Of a DNA stretch of 64,000 bases, positions 37,966 through 45,143 are shown piece after piece. The stretch comes from Streptococcus intermedius SK54 = ATCC 27335. GTDB lineage: Bacteria; Bacillota; Bacilli; Lactobacillales; Streptococcaceae. The notes below the pieces were generated by a model that did not search any database, was not told where the DNA came from, and saw nothing but the letters and a program-made list of their open reading frames with translations. The number at the start of each line of letters is the position of its first letter. The first letter of the stretch is position 1. The DNA is taken from NCBI RefSeq assembly GCF_000413475.1, contig NZ_ATFK01000005.1, forward strand, positions 124,001-188,000, read 5' to 3'. The translations under genes and the position numbers were made by a program.

Positions 37966-38686
37966 AAAAGAACAGTTTCGACATGAAGCTAAATACTTAA
38001 TTGGTTTGAAAGAAAAAGAATTATTGACACAGCACTTTGATTCCATCTTGTCTTTGGATAAATACGCTACAAATGGTGGCTATACAATCCGTAGTCTATA
38101 TTTTGAAGATTATTGGAATAGTAGTTACGAGGAAAAAGAGGCTGGCATTTTGATGCGCAAAAAATACCGCATCCGAGTGTATAATTTCAGTGAACGTAGT
38201 ATCAAGCTGGAAAGAAAGAGAAAATTCGAAAATTACATCTATAAAGAAGCAGTTCCTCTAACACGCGAGGAAACAGAGAAAATTATTCAAGGAGACTATG
38301 CATTTCTTCTTCATAGTCCTCATGCCTTGTGTCGTGAGTTTTACTTTGAGTGTATGACAAATGTGATGCGACCTCGCGTTATTGTTGACTATGAGCGAGA
38401 ACCTTGGGTGTATGATACAGGAACAGTTCGTTTGACGTTTGACTCCAATGTACGGGCAGCTATTGGTAGTTATGATATATTTGATGAATCGCTACCAACA
38501 CTTCCTGTATTGCAACCAGGGAAGCTGGTTTTTGAAGTCAAATATACAGAATTGTTGCCACAAATTATAAAAAATATTATTCCACCGCAAGCTTCGGAGT
38601 TTCTCGCAGTATCAAAATATGTACTATGTTATGAAAAAACACGTTATTTACATGATTTTGAGTATTGGTATGATACAGATCATTAA
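37952..38686 (+). CDS. VTC-domain (polyphosphate polymerase-like) protein
   Basis: A 244-residue cytoplasmic triphosphate-tunnel-type domain as in the yeast VTC polyphosphate polymerase: RHEAKYLIG at the start, TIRSLYFEDYWNSSYEEKE, KYRIRVYNFSERSIKLERKRK (basic tunnel residues), RPRVIVDYEREPWVY, RLTFDSNVRA and KLVFEVKYTELLP. ATG 37952 overlaps the CotH stop and has AAGG at 37938. VTC proteins are often encoded next to CotH and DUF4956 proteins. Whether it makes polyphosphate or senses a polyphosphate-like ligand is not known. Confidence 0.88.
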   Translation: MKANKKEQFRHEAKYLIGLKEKELLTQHFDSILSLDKYATNGGYTIRSLYFEDYWNSSYEEKEAGILMRKKYRIRVYNFSERSIKLERKRKFENYIYKEAVPLTREETEKIIQGDYAFLLHSPHALCREFYFECMTNVMRPRVIVDYEREPWVYDTGTVRLTFDSNVRAAIGSYDIFDESLPTLPVLQPGKLVFEVKYTELLPQIIKNIIPPQASEFLAVSKYVLCYEKTRYLHDFEYWYDTDH

Positions 38687-38704
38687 TAGAAATTGGAGAG
38701 AAGG

Positions 38705-39376
38705 ATGAGTGTTCAAGATATTATTAAAAAATCGGTTTTGAGATCGGAAAATTTTACAACTCAAAATGCTGGGAAAATTGTTGCTACTTTGCTTTTTGCA
38801 ATTGCTCTGGGAGCGTTTATCTACTTTGTCTATCAAAAGTTTTTTACAGGAGTCGTTTACTCAAGAAGTTTTGCGATGACCTTGATTGGGATGTCAATTT
38901 TAACAGCTATGGTTACTTTGGCCATTAGTTCGAATGTCGTGATTTCGCTGGGGATGGTTGGTGCGCTGTCTATTGTGCGTTACCGGACAGCAGTTAAGGA
39001 TCCTATGGATTTGTTATATCTCTTTTGGTCGATTACGACGGGGATTACGATTGGGGCTGGTATGTATATACTCGCTATAGTGACTGCAGCAGTTATTTTT
39101 GGAATGTTAATTATTTTTAGTCGTATGCAACATCAAGGTAAGGTTTATATCGTAATTATTCATTATCAGGGAGATGAGACTGGTGATAAGATTATTCAAT
39201 CATTTGGAAAAATTAGACATTTTGTAAAATCAAAAACTCTTCGAGGTGATACTATTGAAATGGCTGTAGAAGTGTTATGTAAAAAGGAAAACTTCACGTT
39301 TATAGAACAAATACGGGACATAAAAGGGGTTGCAGATGTAACACTTATCCAGTATAATGGAGAGTATCACGGATAA
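38705..39376 (+). CDS. DUF4956 membrane protein
   Basis: A 223-residue protein with four hydrophobic helices (about residues 25-45, 60-78, 80-98 and 115-140) and the family motif VGALSIVRYRTAVKDPMDLLYLFWSI between them. The C-terminal ~80 residues form a soluble domain (HFVKSKTLRGDTIEMAVEVL). DUF4956 proteins travel with VTC and CotH genes in many bacteria and may form a channel or anchor for a phosphoryl-related process. Start ATG 38705 follows GGAGAGAAGG. Confidence 0.88.
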   Translation: MSVQDIIKKSVLRSENFTTQNAGKIVATLLFAIALGAFIYFVYQKFFTGVVYSRSFAMTLIGMSILTAMVTLAISSNVVISLGMVGALSIVRYRTAVKDPMDLLYLFWSITTGITIGAGMYILAIVTAAVIFGMLIIFSRMQHQGKVYIVIIHYQGDETGDKIIQSFGKIRHFVKSKTLRGDTIEMAVEVLCKKENFTFIEQIRDIKGVADVTLIQYNGEYHG

Positions 39377-39389
39377 GATTGGAAATGGA

Positions 39390-40763
39390 ATGAGTAAAAA
39401 ATTGCAGCTTGGCTTGGTAGTTTTAATTATAGCAATGGCTTGTGTCTTATTTTTCATACCTACTTCTTTTAAGAAAACTAAAAAGCATATAGAGCAAACA
39501 TTCAGTTATTCTGATAAGGCCTTGTCAAATCCCTTGATGGGTTATGCTCCTTCAGCGAAAGAAACAGATATCCCCAAAGATGCTCAGCTTGTTCATGTAA
39601 ATGTAACATGGAAAGAATTGGAACCTCAAAAAGGAGTCTATGATTGGAAAACGATTGAGGAAAAAAATCAGTTGAATCGCTGGCGCAAAGAAGGGAAATA
39701 TATTATCTTTCGCTTTATTTTGGATTATCCTAAAAGAGGAATGCATGAAGACATTCCCTCTTGGCTGATTAAAGAAATGTCTGATCCTGGAGACCGATAC
39801 AATTCGTCTTATGGAAAAGGATTTTCTCCTAATTATGCTCATAAAACTCTGATCAGTTATTACGAAAAGGCTGTCGCAGCTATGGGGAAACGTTGGGCCC
39901 GAACCAAGCAATTCGCTTTTATTCAAATGGGTAGTCTTGGTCATTGGGGAGAATGGCACGTGAATGATGAGGCAAATATTCGTAAATTACCAGAAGCTGA
40001 TGTTAGAGAGAAGTATATCACTCCATGGATAAAGGCTTTTCCAAAAGCAAATATTTTGATGCGTCGTCCATTTGCCACAGCCAAAAAGCATGGATTTGGT
40101 CTTTATAATGATGTGGTTGGAGATGAAGAAAGTAAAAAAGTCTGGTTAAATTGGATTCAATCGGGTGGTGATTACGATCAAGAAGAAGCTAAAAATGGCT
40201 TGGTTGCAATGCCTAAAGCCTGGGAAACAGCTCCAATTGGTGGTGAATTTACCAGTTCGATTAGTATGAAGACGTTAATGAGCCAGAAATTACCCCAGAT
40301 TGTTAGGGAACTTCAAGAATCCCATACAACTTTTTTGGGGCCTAAAATTGCTGAAGTCCTAGATGGTGTCAATGATACAAGCTATAACGAGATCTTAAAA
40401 AATATGGGTTATCGTTTATTTGTACCAAATATGAAACTAATTTCGAGCAAGAAGTCCACTAAGCTTACACTGTCAGTTACAAACAAAGGGGTTGCCCCTC
40501 TTTATCGTAATTGGACTATGAAAGTTTACGTTTTGAATAAGTTGGGCGCGATTATTGAAAGTAAAACCATACCGATTGATCTAACCAAACTTTTGCCGAA
40601 TCAAGAACAAAAGGCTCAAGCGTCTCTTTCAACTGCTAATATTACTGGAAAAGGCTATAAAATTGCTTTAGGAATTATTTCTCCACTTACTCAAAAGCCG
40701 GCTGTTTGTTTTGCTAATAAAGGACAAGAAAATAAAAAAATGTTAACTTTATATGAGGACTAA
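39390..40763 (+). CDS. DUF4874/DUF4832 glycosidase-like protein, membrane-anchored
   Basis: A 457-residue protein with an N-terminal membrane helix (LGLVVLIIAMACVLFFI) and an extracellular TIM-barrel-like DUF4874 part: NPLMGYAP, HVNVTWKELEPQKGVYDW, FIQMGSLGHWGEWH (Glu candidates), followed by a DUF4832 beta-rich part to the C-terminus. The barrel has glycoside-hydrolase character, so it may cut or hold the Pel polymer. Another ATG at 39357 overlaps the previous gene and is possible, but lacks a ribosome binding site. It is the last gene of the operon. Confidence 0.82.
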   Translation: MSKKLQLGLVVLIIAMACVLFFIPTSFKKTKKHIEQTFSYSDKALSNPLMGYAPSAKETDIPKDAQLVHVNVTWKELEPQKGVYDWKTIEEKNQLNRWRKEGKYIIFRFILDYPKRGMHEDIPSWLIKEMSDPGDRYNSSYGKGFSPNYAHKTLISYYEKAVAAMGKRWARTKQFAFIQMGSLGHWGEWHVNDEANIRKLPEADVREKYITPWIKAFPKANILMRRPFATAKKHGFGLYNDVVGDEESKKVWLNWIQSGGDYDQEEAKNGLVAMPKAWETAPIGGEFTSSISMKTLMSQKLPQIVRELQESHTTFLGPKIAEVLDGVNDTSYNEILKNMGYRLFVPNMKLISSKKSTKLTLSVTNKGVAPLYRNWTMKVYVLNKLGAIIESKTIPIDLTKLLPNQEQKAQASLSTANITGKGYKIALGIISPLTQKPAVCFANKGQENKKMLTLYED

Positions 40764-40770
40764 AGCTACT

Positions 40771-40812
40771 GAAATCAATGTTGTATCTTATGTGCAGCCT
40801 TGATTTCTTTTT
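40771..40812 (+). terminator. Terminator at end of Pel operon
   Basis: GAAATCAA, a ~20-base loop, TTGATTTCTTTTTT, eight bases after the last stop. Confidence 0.7.
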
Positions 40813-40892
40813 TGTTTTCATACGTTGCTAGATTGCGTCTTTTCGTAAAAAACTGTATGATAGTGATAGTGTGATTTTAGAAAGAAGATAAG

Positions 40893-42065
40893 ATGAAAAG
40901 ATTTATGGAAAAAGCTAGCATTTTGGCTTTATCATTGGTTTTAACAACAGCATTTTCAATTTCTAGTAGCTTGCCGGCTATGTTCCAGTATTATAAGAAT
41001 TACTCTTCTAGCCAAGTAGAATTATTAGTCTCCTTACCGTCCATTGGAATTATGTCTTTGTTGATGTTTAATAGTGTTTTGGAACGCTTTGTATCTGAGC
41101 GATTCATGATTATACTAGGGCTAATTCTGTATTCTATTTGTGGTCTTATCCCATTTTTCAATCAATCTTATAATCTCGTTTTTGCTTCGCGCTTTGTATT
41201 TGGGTTAGGTTTAGGTATGATGAATCCTCGAGCAATTGCCATTATTAGTGAGCGCTTTCAAGGGAGAGAGCGTGTGCAAATGTTGGGGTATCGGGGATCG
41301 GCAGAAGTTGTTGGAACGGCCTTATTGACGTTGATAGTTGGGCAGCTTTTACGCTTCAATTGGACAACAACATTTTGGGTTTATGCAATTGGCTTTATCG
41401 TTCTAGCACTGTATCTTATGTTTGTTCCTTATGAAAAGAATGAATCCGATAAGCATAAACATCTCAAATCTGTTCGTAAAATGACTAGAAAACAAATACA
41501 TTTGAGTATCTTTTTAGCTTTCATAGCTGGTATGATTGTTTGTGCTAATGTCGCTATCACTTTACGGATCCCTAGTCTAGTCTTACAGGCAGAGATTGGA
41601 AACGCTGAAACAGCCAGCTGGATTCTTAGCTGTATGCAACTAGTGGGAATTTTGGCTGGTGTTAGCTTTGCTAGCTTAGTGAACGCGCTGAAAAATCGCT
41701 TGTTGACGATAACAGGAATAGTTTTTGGTCTAAGCCAAATAATGATTGGCTTGTCAAGTCAGATTTATTTCTTAAGTTTGAGTGCTCTTTTGGCTGGTTT
41801 TGCTTATAGCATATCTCTAACTGCGGTCTTTCATATTATATCTGAGAAAATTCCTGCTTATTTGGTAAATCGTGCAACAGCAATTGTCGTTTTGGGTTGC
41901 AGTAGCGGTGCTTCGGTATCAACATTCGTCTTATCTTTGATTGGAATCATTTCTTCTACTCCAACTTTTATTTTTAGTGTGCTAGGTGTTCTCATGATGG
42001 GAATTTCAACTTTAGCTGCTATTGTCACTAATCAAGAAGATGGAGAAAAAGATGCGATTAGATAA
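40893..42065 (+). CDS. MFS transporter
   Basis: A 390-residue permease with 12 predicted membrane helices and the major-facilitator loop between helices 2 and 3 (NSVLERFVSERFMII). RFVFGLGLGMMNPRAIAIISERFQGRERVQMLGYRGS in helix 4-5 is typical of drug/sugar-efflux type permeases. Substrate unknown. Its 3' end overlaps the start of rsuA by 14 bases, so the two are co-transcribed. Confidence 0.9.
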   Translation: MKRFMEKASILALSLVLTTAFSISSSLPAMFQYYKNYSSSQVELLVSLPSIGIMSLLMFNSVLERFVSERFMIILGLILYSICGLIPFFNQSYNLVFASRFVFGLGLGMMNPRAIAIISERFQGRERVQMLGYRGSAEVVGTALLTLIVGQLLRFNWTTTFWVYAIGFIVLALYLMFVPYEKNESDKHKHLKSVRKMTRKQIHLSIFLAFIAGMIVCANVAITLRIPSLVLQAEIGNAETASWILSCMQLVGILAGVSFASLVNALKNRLLTITGIVFGLSQIMIGLSSQIYFLSLSALLAGFAYSISLTAVFHIISEKIPAYLVNRATAIVVLGCSSGASVSTFVLSLIGIISSTPTFIFSVLGVLMMGISTLAAIVTNQEDGEKDAIR

Positions 42066-42783
42066 GTGTTTAGTAGAAATGGGGCTTGGTTCACGAACAG
42101 AAGTCAAGCAACTTTTAAAGAAGCAACAAGTTTTGGTCAACGGGAAGGTTGTCACATCAGCGAAAGTACAAGTAGATGAATATCAAGATGAAATTTCAGT
42201 CAATAATCGAGTATTGGACTATGAAAAATTTGTCTATTATCTTTTAAATAAGCCGAAAGGTGTCATTTCAGCTACTGAAGATTCTAACCATCAAACAGTT
42301 TTGGATTTGTTAGATGAAAGTGCACGCCAGAAAGAAGTTTTTCCAGTTGGACGACTTGATATTGATACTCACGGACTTTTGTTATTAACCAATAATGGTG
42401 CTTTGGCACATGCGATGTTGTCCCCTAAAAAACATGTAGCAAAAGTTTACCGTGCAAAAGTAGATGGCATCATGACAGAAAAAGATAGGACACGCTTTGA
42501 AGCAGGGATAAAGCTTAAGGATTTTACCTGTAAACCTGCGCAATTGACTATATTGGAAACAAACGAAGAACAGGGAACTTCTCTGGTGGAGATTACAATT
42601 TCTGAAGGAAAATTTCATCAAGTGAAGCGAATGGTTGCAGCTTGTGGTAAAAAAGTAGCAGACTTAGAGCGCCTTGCTATGGGACCATTAACTTTGGATA
42701 AAGAGTTGGCAACAGGAACTTTTCGTCGTTTGACACAGGAAGAAATAAAAAGTCTCAAACGATTTGGCGTAGAACTCTTATAA
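42052..42783 (+). CDS. rsuA: 16S rRNA pseudouridine synthase (RsuA family)
   Basis: A 243-residue protein: an N-terminal S4 RNA-binding domain (MRLDKCLVEMGLGSRTEVKQLLK) and a catalytic domain with LNKPKGVISATEDSNHQTVLDLL and the active-site Asp in FPVGRLDIDTHGLLLLTNNG near residue 102. It isomerises a uridine in small-subunit rRNA (U516 in E. coli). ATG 42052 is chosen over 42022 because GGAG lies 7 bases before it. Confidence 0.92.
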   Translation: MRLDKCLVEMGLGSRTEVKQLLKKQQVLVNGKVVTSAKVQVDEYQDEISVNNRVLDYEKFVYYLLNKPKGVISATEDSNHQTVLDLLDESARQKEVFPVGRLDIDTHGLLLLTNNGALAHAMLSPKKHVAKVYRAKVDGIMTEKDRTRFEAGIKLKDFTCKPAQLTILETNEEQGTSLVEITISEGKFHQVKRMVAACGKKVADLERLAMGPLTLDKELATGTFRRLTQEEIKSLKRFGVELL

Positions 42784-42793
42784 TTTGTATCAG

Positions 42794-42912
42794 TTGACAA
42801 AAACTTTCCTTCTTGGTAAAATAAGAATGTCGTAGAGACAAATAACTTCTTCTTGGTTGCAGGCCATGCCAAACCTGTCACTCGGATGAAGCGTAAAGAA
42901 AAGGAGCTTATC
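42794..42912 (+). promoter_or_regulatory. rpsO promoter and structured leader (S15-leader candidate)
   Basis: TTGACA (42794-42799) and TAAAAT (42817-42822) are 17 bases apart, leaving a leader of about 85 bases with pairable segments (TTGGTTGCAGGCC and GCCAAACC). S15 represses its own synthesis through leader binding in several bacteria. No specific Rfam model match can be claimed. Confidence 0.5.
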
Positions 42913-43182
42913 ATGGCAATCTCAAAAGAGAAAAAAAATGAAATCATTGCACAATATGCACGTCACGAAGGTGACACTGGTTCAGTAGAGGTACAAGTAG
43001 CTGTCCTTACTTGGGAAATTAACCACCTTAACGAACACATCAAACAACACAAAAAAGACCACGCTACTTACCGTGGTTTGATGAAGAAAATTGGTCGCCG
43101 TCGTAACTTGCTTGCATACTTGCGTAAAAACGACGTTAACCGTTACCGTGAGTTGATCAACTCTCTAGGACTTCGTCGTTAA
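42913..43182 (+). CDS. rpsO: 30S ribosomal protein S15
   Basis: Exactly 89 residues, the standard S15 length. [20 protein letters not shown] and [19 protein letters not shown] are the 16S rRNA-binding helices. AAGGAG (42901-42906) precedes the ATG; longer in-frame starts are rejected. S15 binds the central domain of 16S rRNA early in 30S assembly. Confidence 0.98.
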   Translation: MAISKEKKNEIIAQYARHEGDTGSVEVQVAVLTWEINHLNEHIKQHKKDHATYRGLMKKIGRRRNLLAYLRKNDVNRYRELINSLGLRR

Positions 43183-43187
43183 TCTGC

Positions 43188-43280
43188 TTTATTTTCCACT
43201 TACATTGCGTTGTCACCTTACCTCGATATACTCAAGTATAATCTTCGGTTACGGTTCCTAGTACTGTAAGGTAAAATAAA
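43188..43280. repeat. Small fold-back element after rpsO
   Basis: TTTATTTTCCACTTACA at 43188-43204 pairs imperfectly with the complement of GTACTGTAAGGTAAAATAAA at 43261-43280, enclosing a second possible hairpin (TATACTCAAGTATA near 43225). It looks like a small palindromic repeat of the kind scattered through streptococcal genomes, but I have no second copy in this window. Confidence 0.4.
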
Positions 43281-43288
43281 CCAGATCT

Positions 43289-43312
43289 TCTCCCTTCGGG
43301 GAGATTTTTTTG
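43289..43312 (+). terminator. Rho-independent terminator after rpsO
   Basis: TCTCCC, loop TTCG, GGGAGA, then a T-run. The UUCG tetraloop makes it especially stable. Confidence 0.9.
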
Positions 43313-43334
43313 TTTCACTAAAATTTTTGTACAA

Positions 43335-43510
43335 TCTTCGGCTTGTCTATAAATGTTTTATCCAGCAAGAATCATGATGGTAAGGGCGCCAAAAATCCGT
43401 ATGGAAATAGGGAAACGATACAGTGTTCGATGAACACAAGGAGTTTCATCTTTTCTACTAGGATTTTAGCCCGAGCTCAAATCAGCTCTCTGACCTCAGA
43501 GGGCTTTTTG
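43335..43510 (+). ncRNA. Candidate small RNA with own terminator
   Basis: No plausible protein is encoded. GTGTTCGATGAACAC (43422-43436) folds into a perfect 6-bp hairpin and is followed by an exposed purine-rich AAGGAG segment. The stretch ends in the strong terminator AGCTCTCTGA-CC-TCAGAGGGCTTTTT (43484-43509). That layout fits an independently transcribed sRNA. I did not find a clear promoter, so this is a candidate only. Confidence 0.35.
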
Positions 43511-43515
43511 TTGTT
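43461..43515 (+). repeat. Terminator-containing direct repeat, copy 1
   Basis: About 55 bases beginning GGATTTTAGCCCGAGCTCAA and ending in the terminator. It matches copy 2 at 43606-43660 with about 80-85% identity, most changes preserving the terminator stem. Confidence 0.75.
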
Positions 43516-43568
43516 ATCAGCATGCTTAGGCCCTTAGGCCGTGTTCAATTGAGCATATCTTGAAAATG

Positions 43569-43601
43569 AGGCTACTCTAAATTGGGTAGCCTTTTTGTTT
43601 T
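43569..43601 (+). terminator. Additional Rho-independent terminator
   Basis: AGGCTACTC, loop TAAATT, GGGTAGCCT, followed by TTTTGTTTT. It sits between the two copies of the direct repeat. Confidence 0.75.
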
Positions 43602-43605
43602 GTAT

Positions 43606-43660
43606 GGATTTTAGCCCAAGCTCAAATTAGCTCTCTGATTTCAGAGAGTTTTTATTTTGT
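43606..43660 (+). repeat. Terminator-containing direct repeat, copy 2
   Basis: Begins GGATTTTAGCCCAAGCTCAA and contains AGCTCTCTGA-TT-TCAGAGAG followed by TTTTTATTTT. Compared with copy 1, several stem bases changed but remain paired, suggesting the hairpin is under selection or the copies are old. Confidence 0.75.
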
Positions 43661-43845
43661 GACTTTTTAATCCGTCTCGCTCCGTAAGATGCGAGACAAA
43701 TAAACCACTTGCTATGCGGGTGCACAATGTTGGTTGTACCAAAAACCTCCAAATGCGATACAATAAAGATATTCAGGATTACGATAAAGTGAAAGGGGAA
43801 AATATGCCGTAAAAAGGTATATAGTTTATTTTATACAAAATAAAA
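43661..43845. other. Noncoding stretch with a possible IS200/IS605-type remnant
   Basis: No gene is present. Near 43740-43830, AACCTCCAAATGCGATACAA through AAAGTGAAAGGGGAAAATATG, followed by AAAAAGGTATATAGTTT, resembles the leader and first codons of a TnpB-type ORF in streptococcal IS200/IS605 elements, but a stop follows immediately. Weak evidence. Confidence 0.25.
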
Positions 43846-44115
43846 GGGAGTGAGACAGAACCCATTTTGAAAAAAATCTAGTCCGTTGTCTTACTCCTAC
43901 GAGGATGATTAGGCGCTCTCCGAGCTTGAAAAGCAATAGACTTGAGGATTTGCTTTGTAAAATCCACCAATTCAAAGTCGTGTTTTTTACACATCCTTAC
44001 GGATGTTTTATTTCCGACAACCAATAATTCAGTAGACTATTGGAGTGGTCAGCTGTAGCATTGTTAATTTATTAAACTATCTCCTTTGAAGCTAGAAACT
44101 TTCGTCCCAGTCTCC
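43846..44115. mobile_element. MITE-like noncoding element
   Basis: About 270 bases with imperfect terminal inverted repeats: GGGAGTGAGACAGAA at the left and TTTCGTCCCAGTCTCC at the right (complement GGAGACTGGGACGAAA). There is no coding capacity. Sequences with such 'gggagtgggacagaa' ends are frequent in streptococcal intergenic regions. I see no target-site duplication with confidence. Confidence 0.55.
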
Positions 44116-44224
44116 AACCATGTGTGCTTGTAAACTACCTGTTTGATGGGAATTATGATGGAAAATAATGTTGCTTTTTACAAGATTTCATTTCTTTTTT
44201 TAATATATTTAGTAGAGATGTATT

Positions 44225-44980
44225 TTACCAAGGTAATCCCGCTTCTGCAATTTCCTTTTTTGAAGCATATTGACCATTTGAGCGATGCCATCTGCCCCTT
44301 TTATCTCTAAAATAGCCACCAGCAGATACAGTTTCTTGTTGTTGGGGTGCTGTTTGTCTCTCTGACTCTTGTCGAGCCTGCTCAGCTCGTTGCTGAATTG
44401 CATTTTGTACAAGATTAATTCGATGCTGAAGAGCTCCTCTTTTACTTGGATCGGCAATTTGTTCAACGGCAGCTTGAGCTGGAGCAATATTCTCAGTTAC
44501 TTGATTATTCTCAAGTTGTTTAACAGCCTGTTCGCCCTGCTGGATGATGCGCTGAATTTCAGCTTCTTTTTGAACCTGTTCTTCTCTAGCTTTTCTCTCT
44601 TTCTTTTCTTTTTCTAGTTTTTCTTCATTCTCTTTTTCTCTACTAGAATCAGACTTCGAAGAAGAACTGTTTGCTTTTGAAGAGTTTGAAGATGAAGTTC
44701 TAGATGTAGATGGAACTACTTGGGTTTGACTTTGTTGACTTTCAGAGGATTCAGAATTGAGTTTACCTACTGTATAGATTCCTAGTATTCCTATTATCGC
44801 TGAAGCAATTGCTATATTTCTTTTGAAAACACTTGGATTTCGCTTGGCGAAATACCAAATACCAAAAACACCACCTAGAAACATTGCTGGCATTGTAATT
44901 GGGGCTAATAAGATGATTAGAACAACAGTCATGATAGCAAGAATGATGTTGAGCTTTGAATTATTTTTCCACTTTTTCAT
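44225..44980 (-). CDS. Uncharacterised membrane-anchored protein with Ser-rich linker and coiled coil
   Basis: A 251-residue protein. Two to three membrane helices occupy residues about 10-65 (NIILAIMTVVLIILLAPITMP and FKRNIAIASAIIGILGIYTVG). A Ser/Thr-rich linker follows (80-110), a Lys/Glu-rich coiled coil (110-150), a second helical stretch, and the C-terminal motif GYFRDKRGRWHRSNGQYASKKE ending GLPW. ATG at 44980 follows AAGGG on the minus strand. No family recognised; the C-terminal RGRWHRxNGQYASKKEI block resembles short conserved tails in other streptococcal and phage-related proteins. Likely sits in the membrane with a long extracytoplasmic or cytoplasmic rod. Confidence 0.7.
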   Translation of the reverse strand: MKKWKNNSKLNIILAIMTVVLIILLAPITMPAMFLGGVFGIWYFAKRNPSVFKRNIAIASAIIGILGIYTVGKLNSESSESQQSQTQVVPSTSRTSSSNSSKANSSSSKSDSSREKENEEKLEKEKKERKAREEQVQKEAEIQRIIQQGEQAVKQLENNQVTENIAPAQAAVEQIADPSKRGALQHRINLVQNAIQQRAEQARQESERQTAPQQQETVSAGGYFRDKRGRWHRSNGQYASKKEIAEAGLPW

Positions 44981-45112
44981 ATTTCCCTTACATATATTGG
45001 TTTGCGAAAATATCATATCATAAATTGGTATCGTTTTCAATAACTAGGAAGTGAAATTTTTCAAATTGCAACAAACTTAAAAATTTTGTTTTAAAGCACT
45101 TAATATAAAAGA

Positions 45113-45134
45113 ACTTCAAATTAAAATTTGAAGT
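45113..45134 (-). terminator. Terminator after pepF (minus strand)
   Basis: ACTTCAAATT, AA, AATTTGAAGT: a perfect 10-bp stem directly beyond the pepF stop, followed on the minus strand by TCTTTTAT. Confidence 0.7.
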
Positions 45135-45143
45135 ATGGACAAT

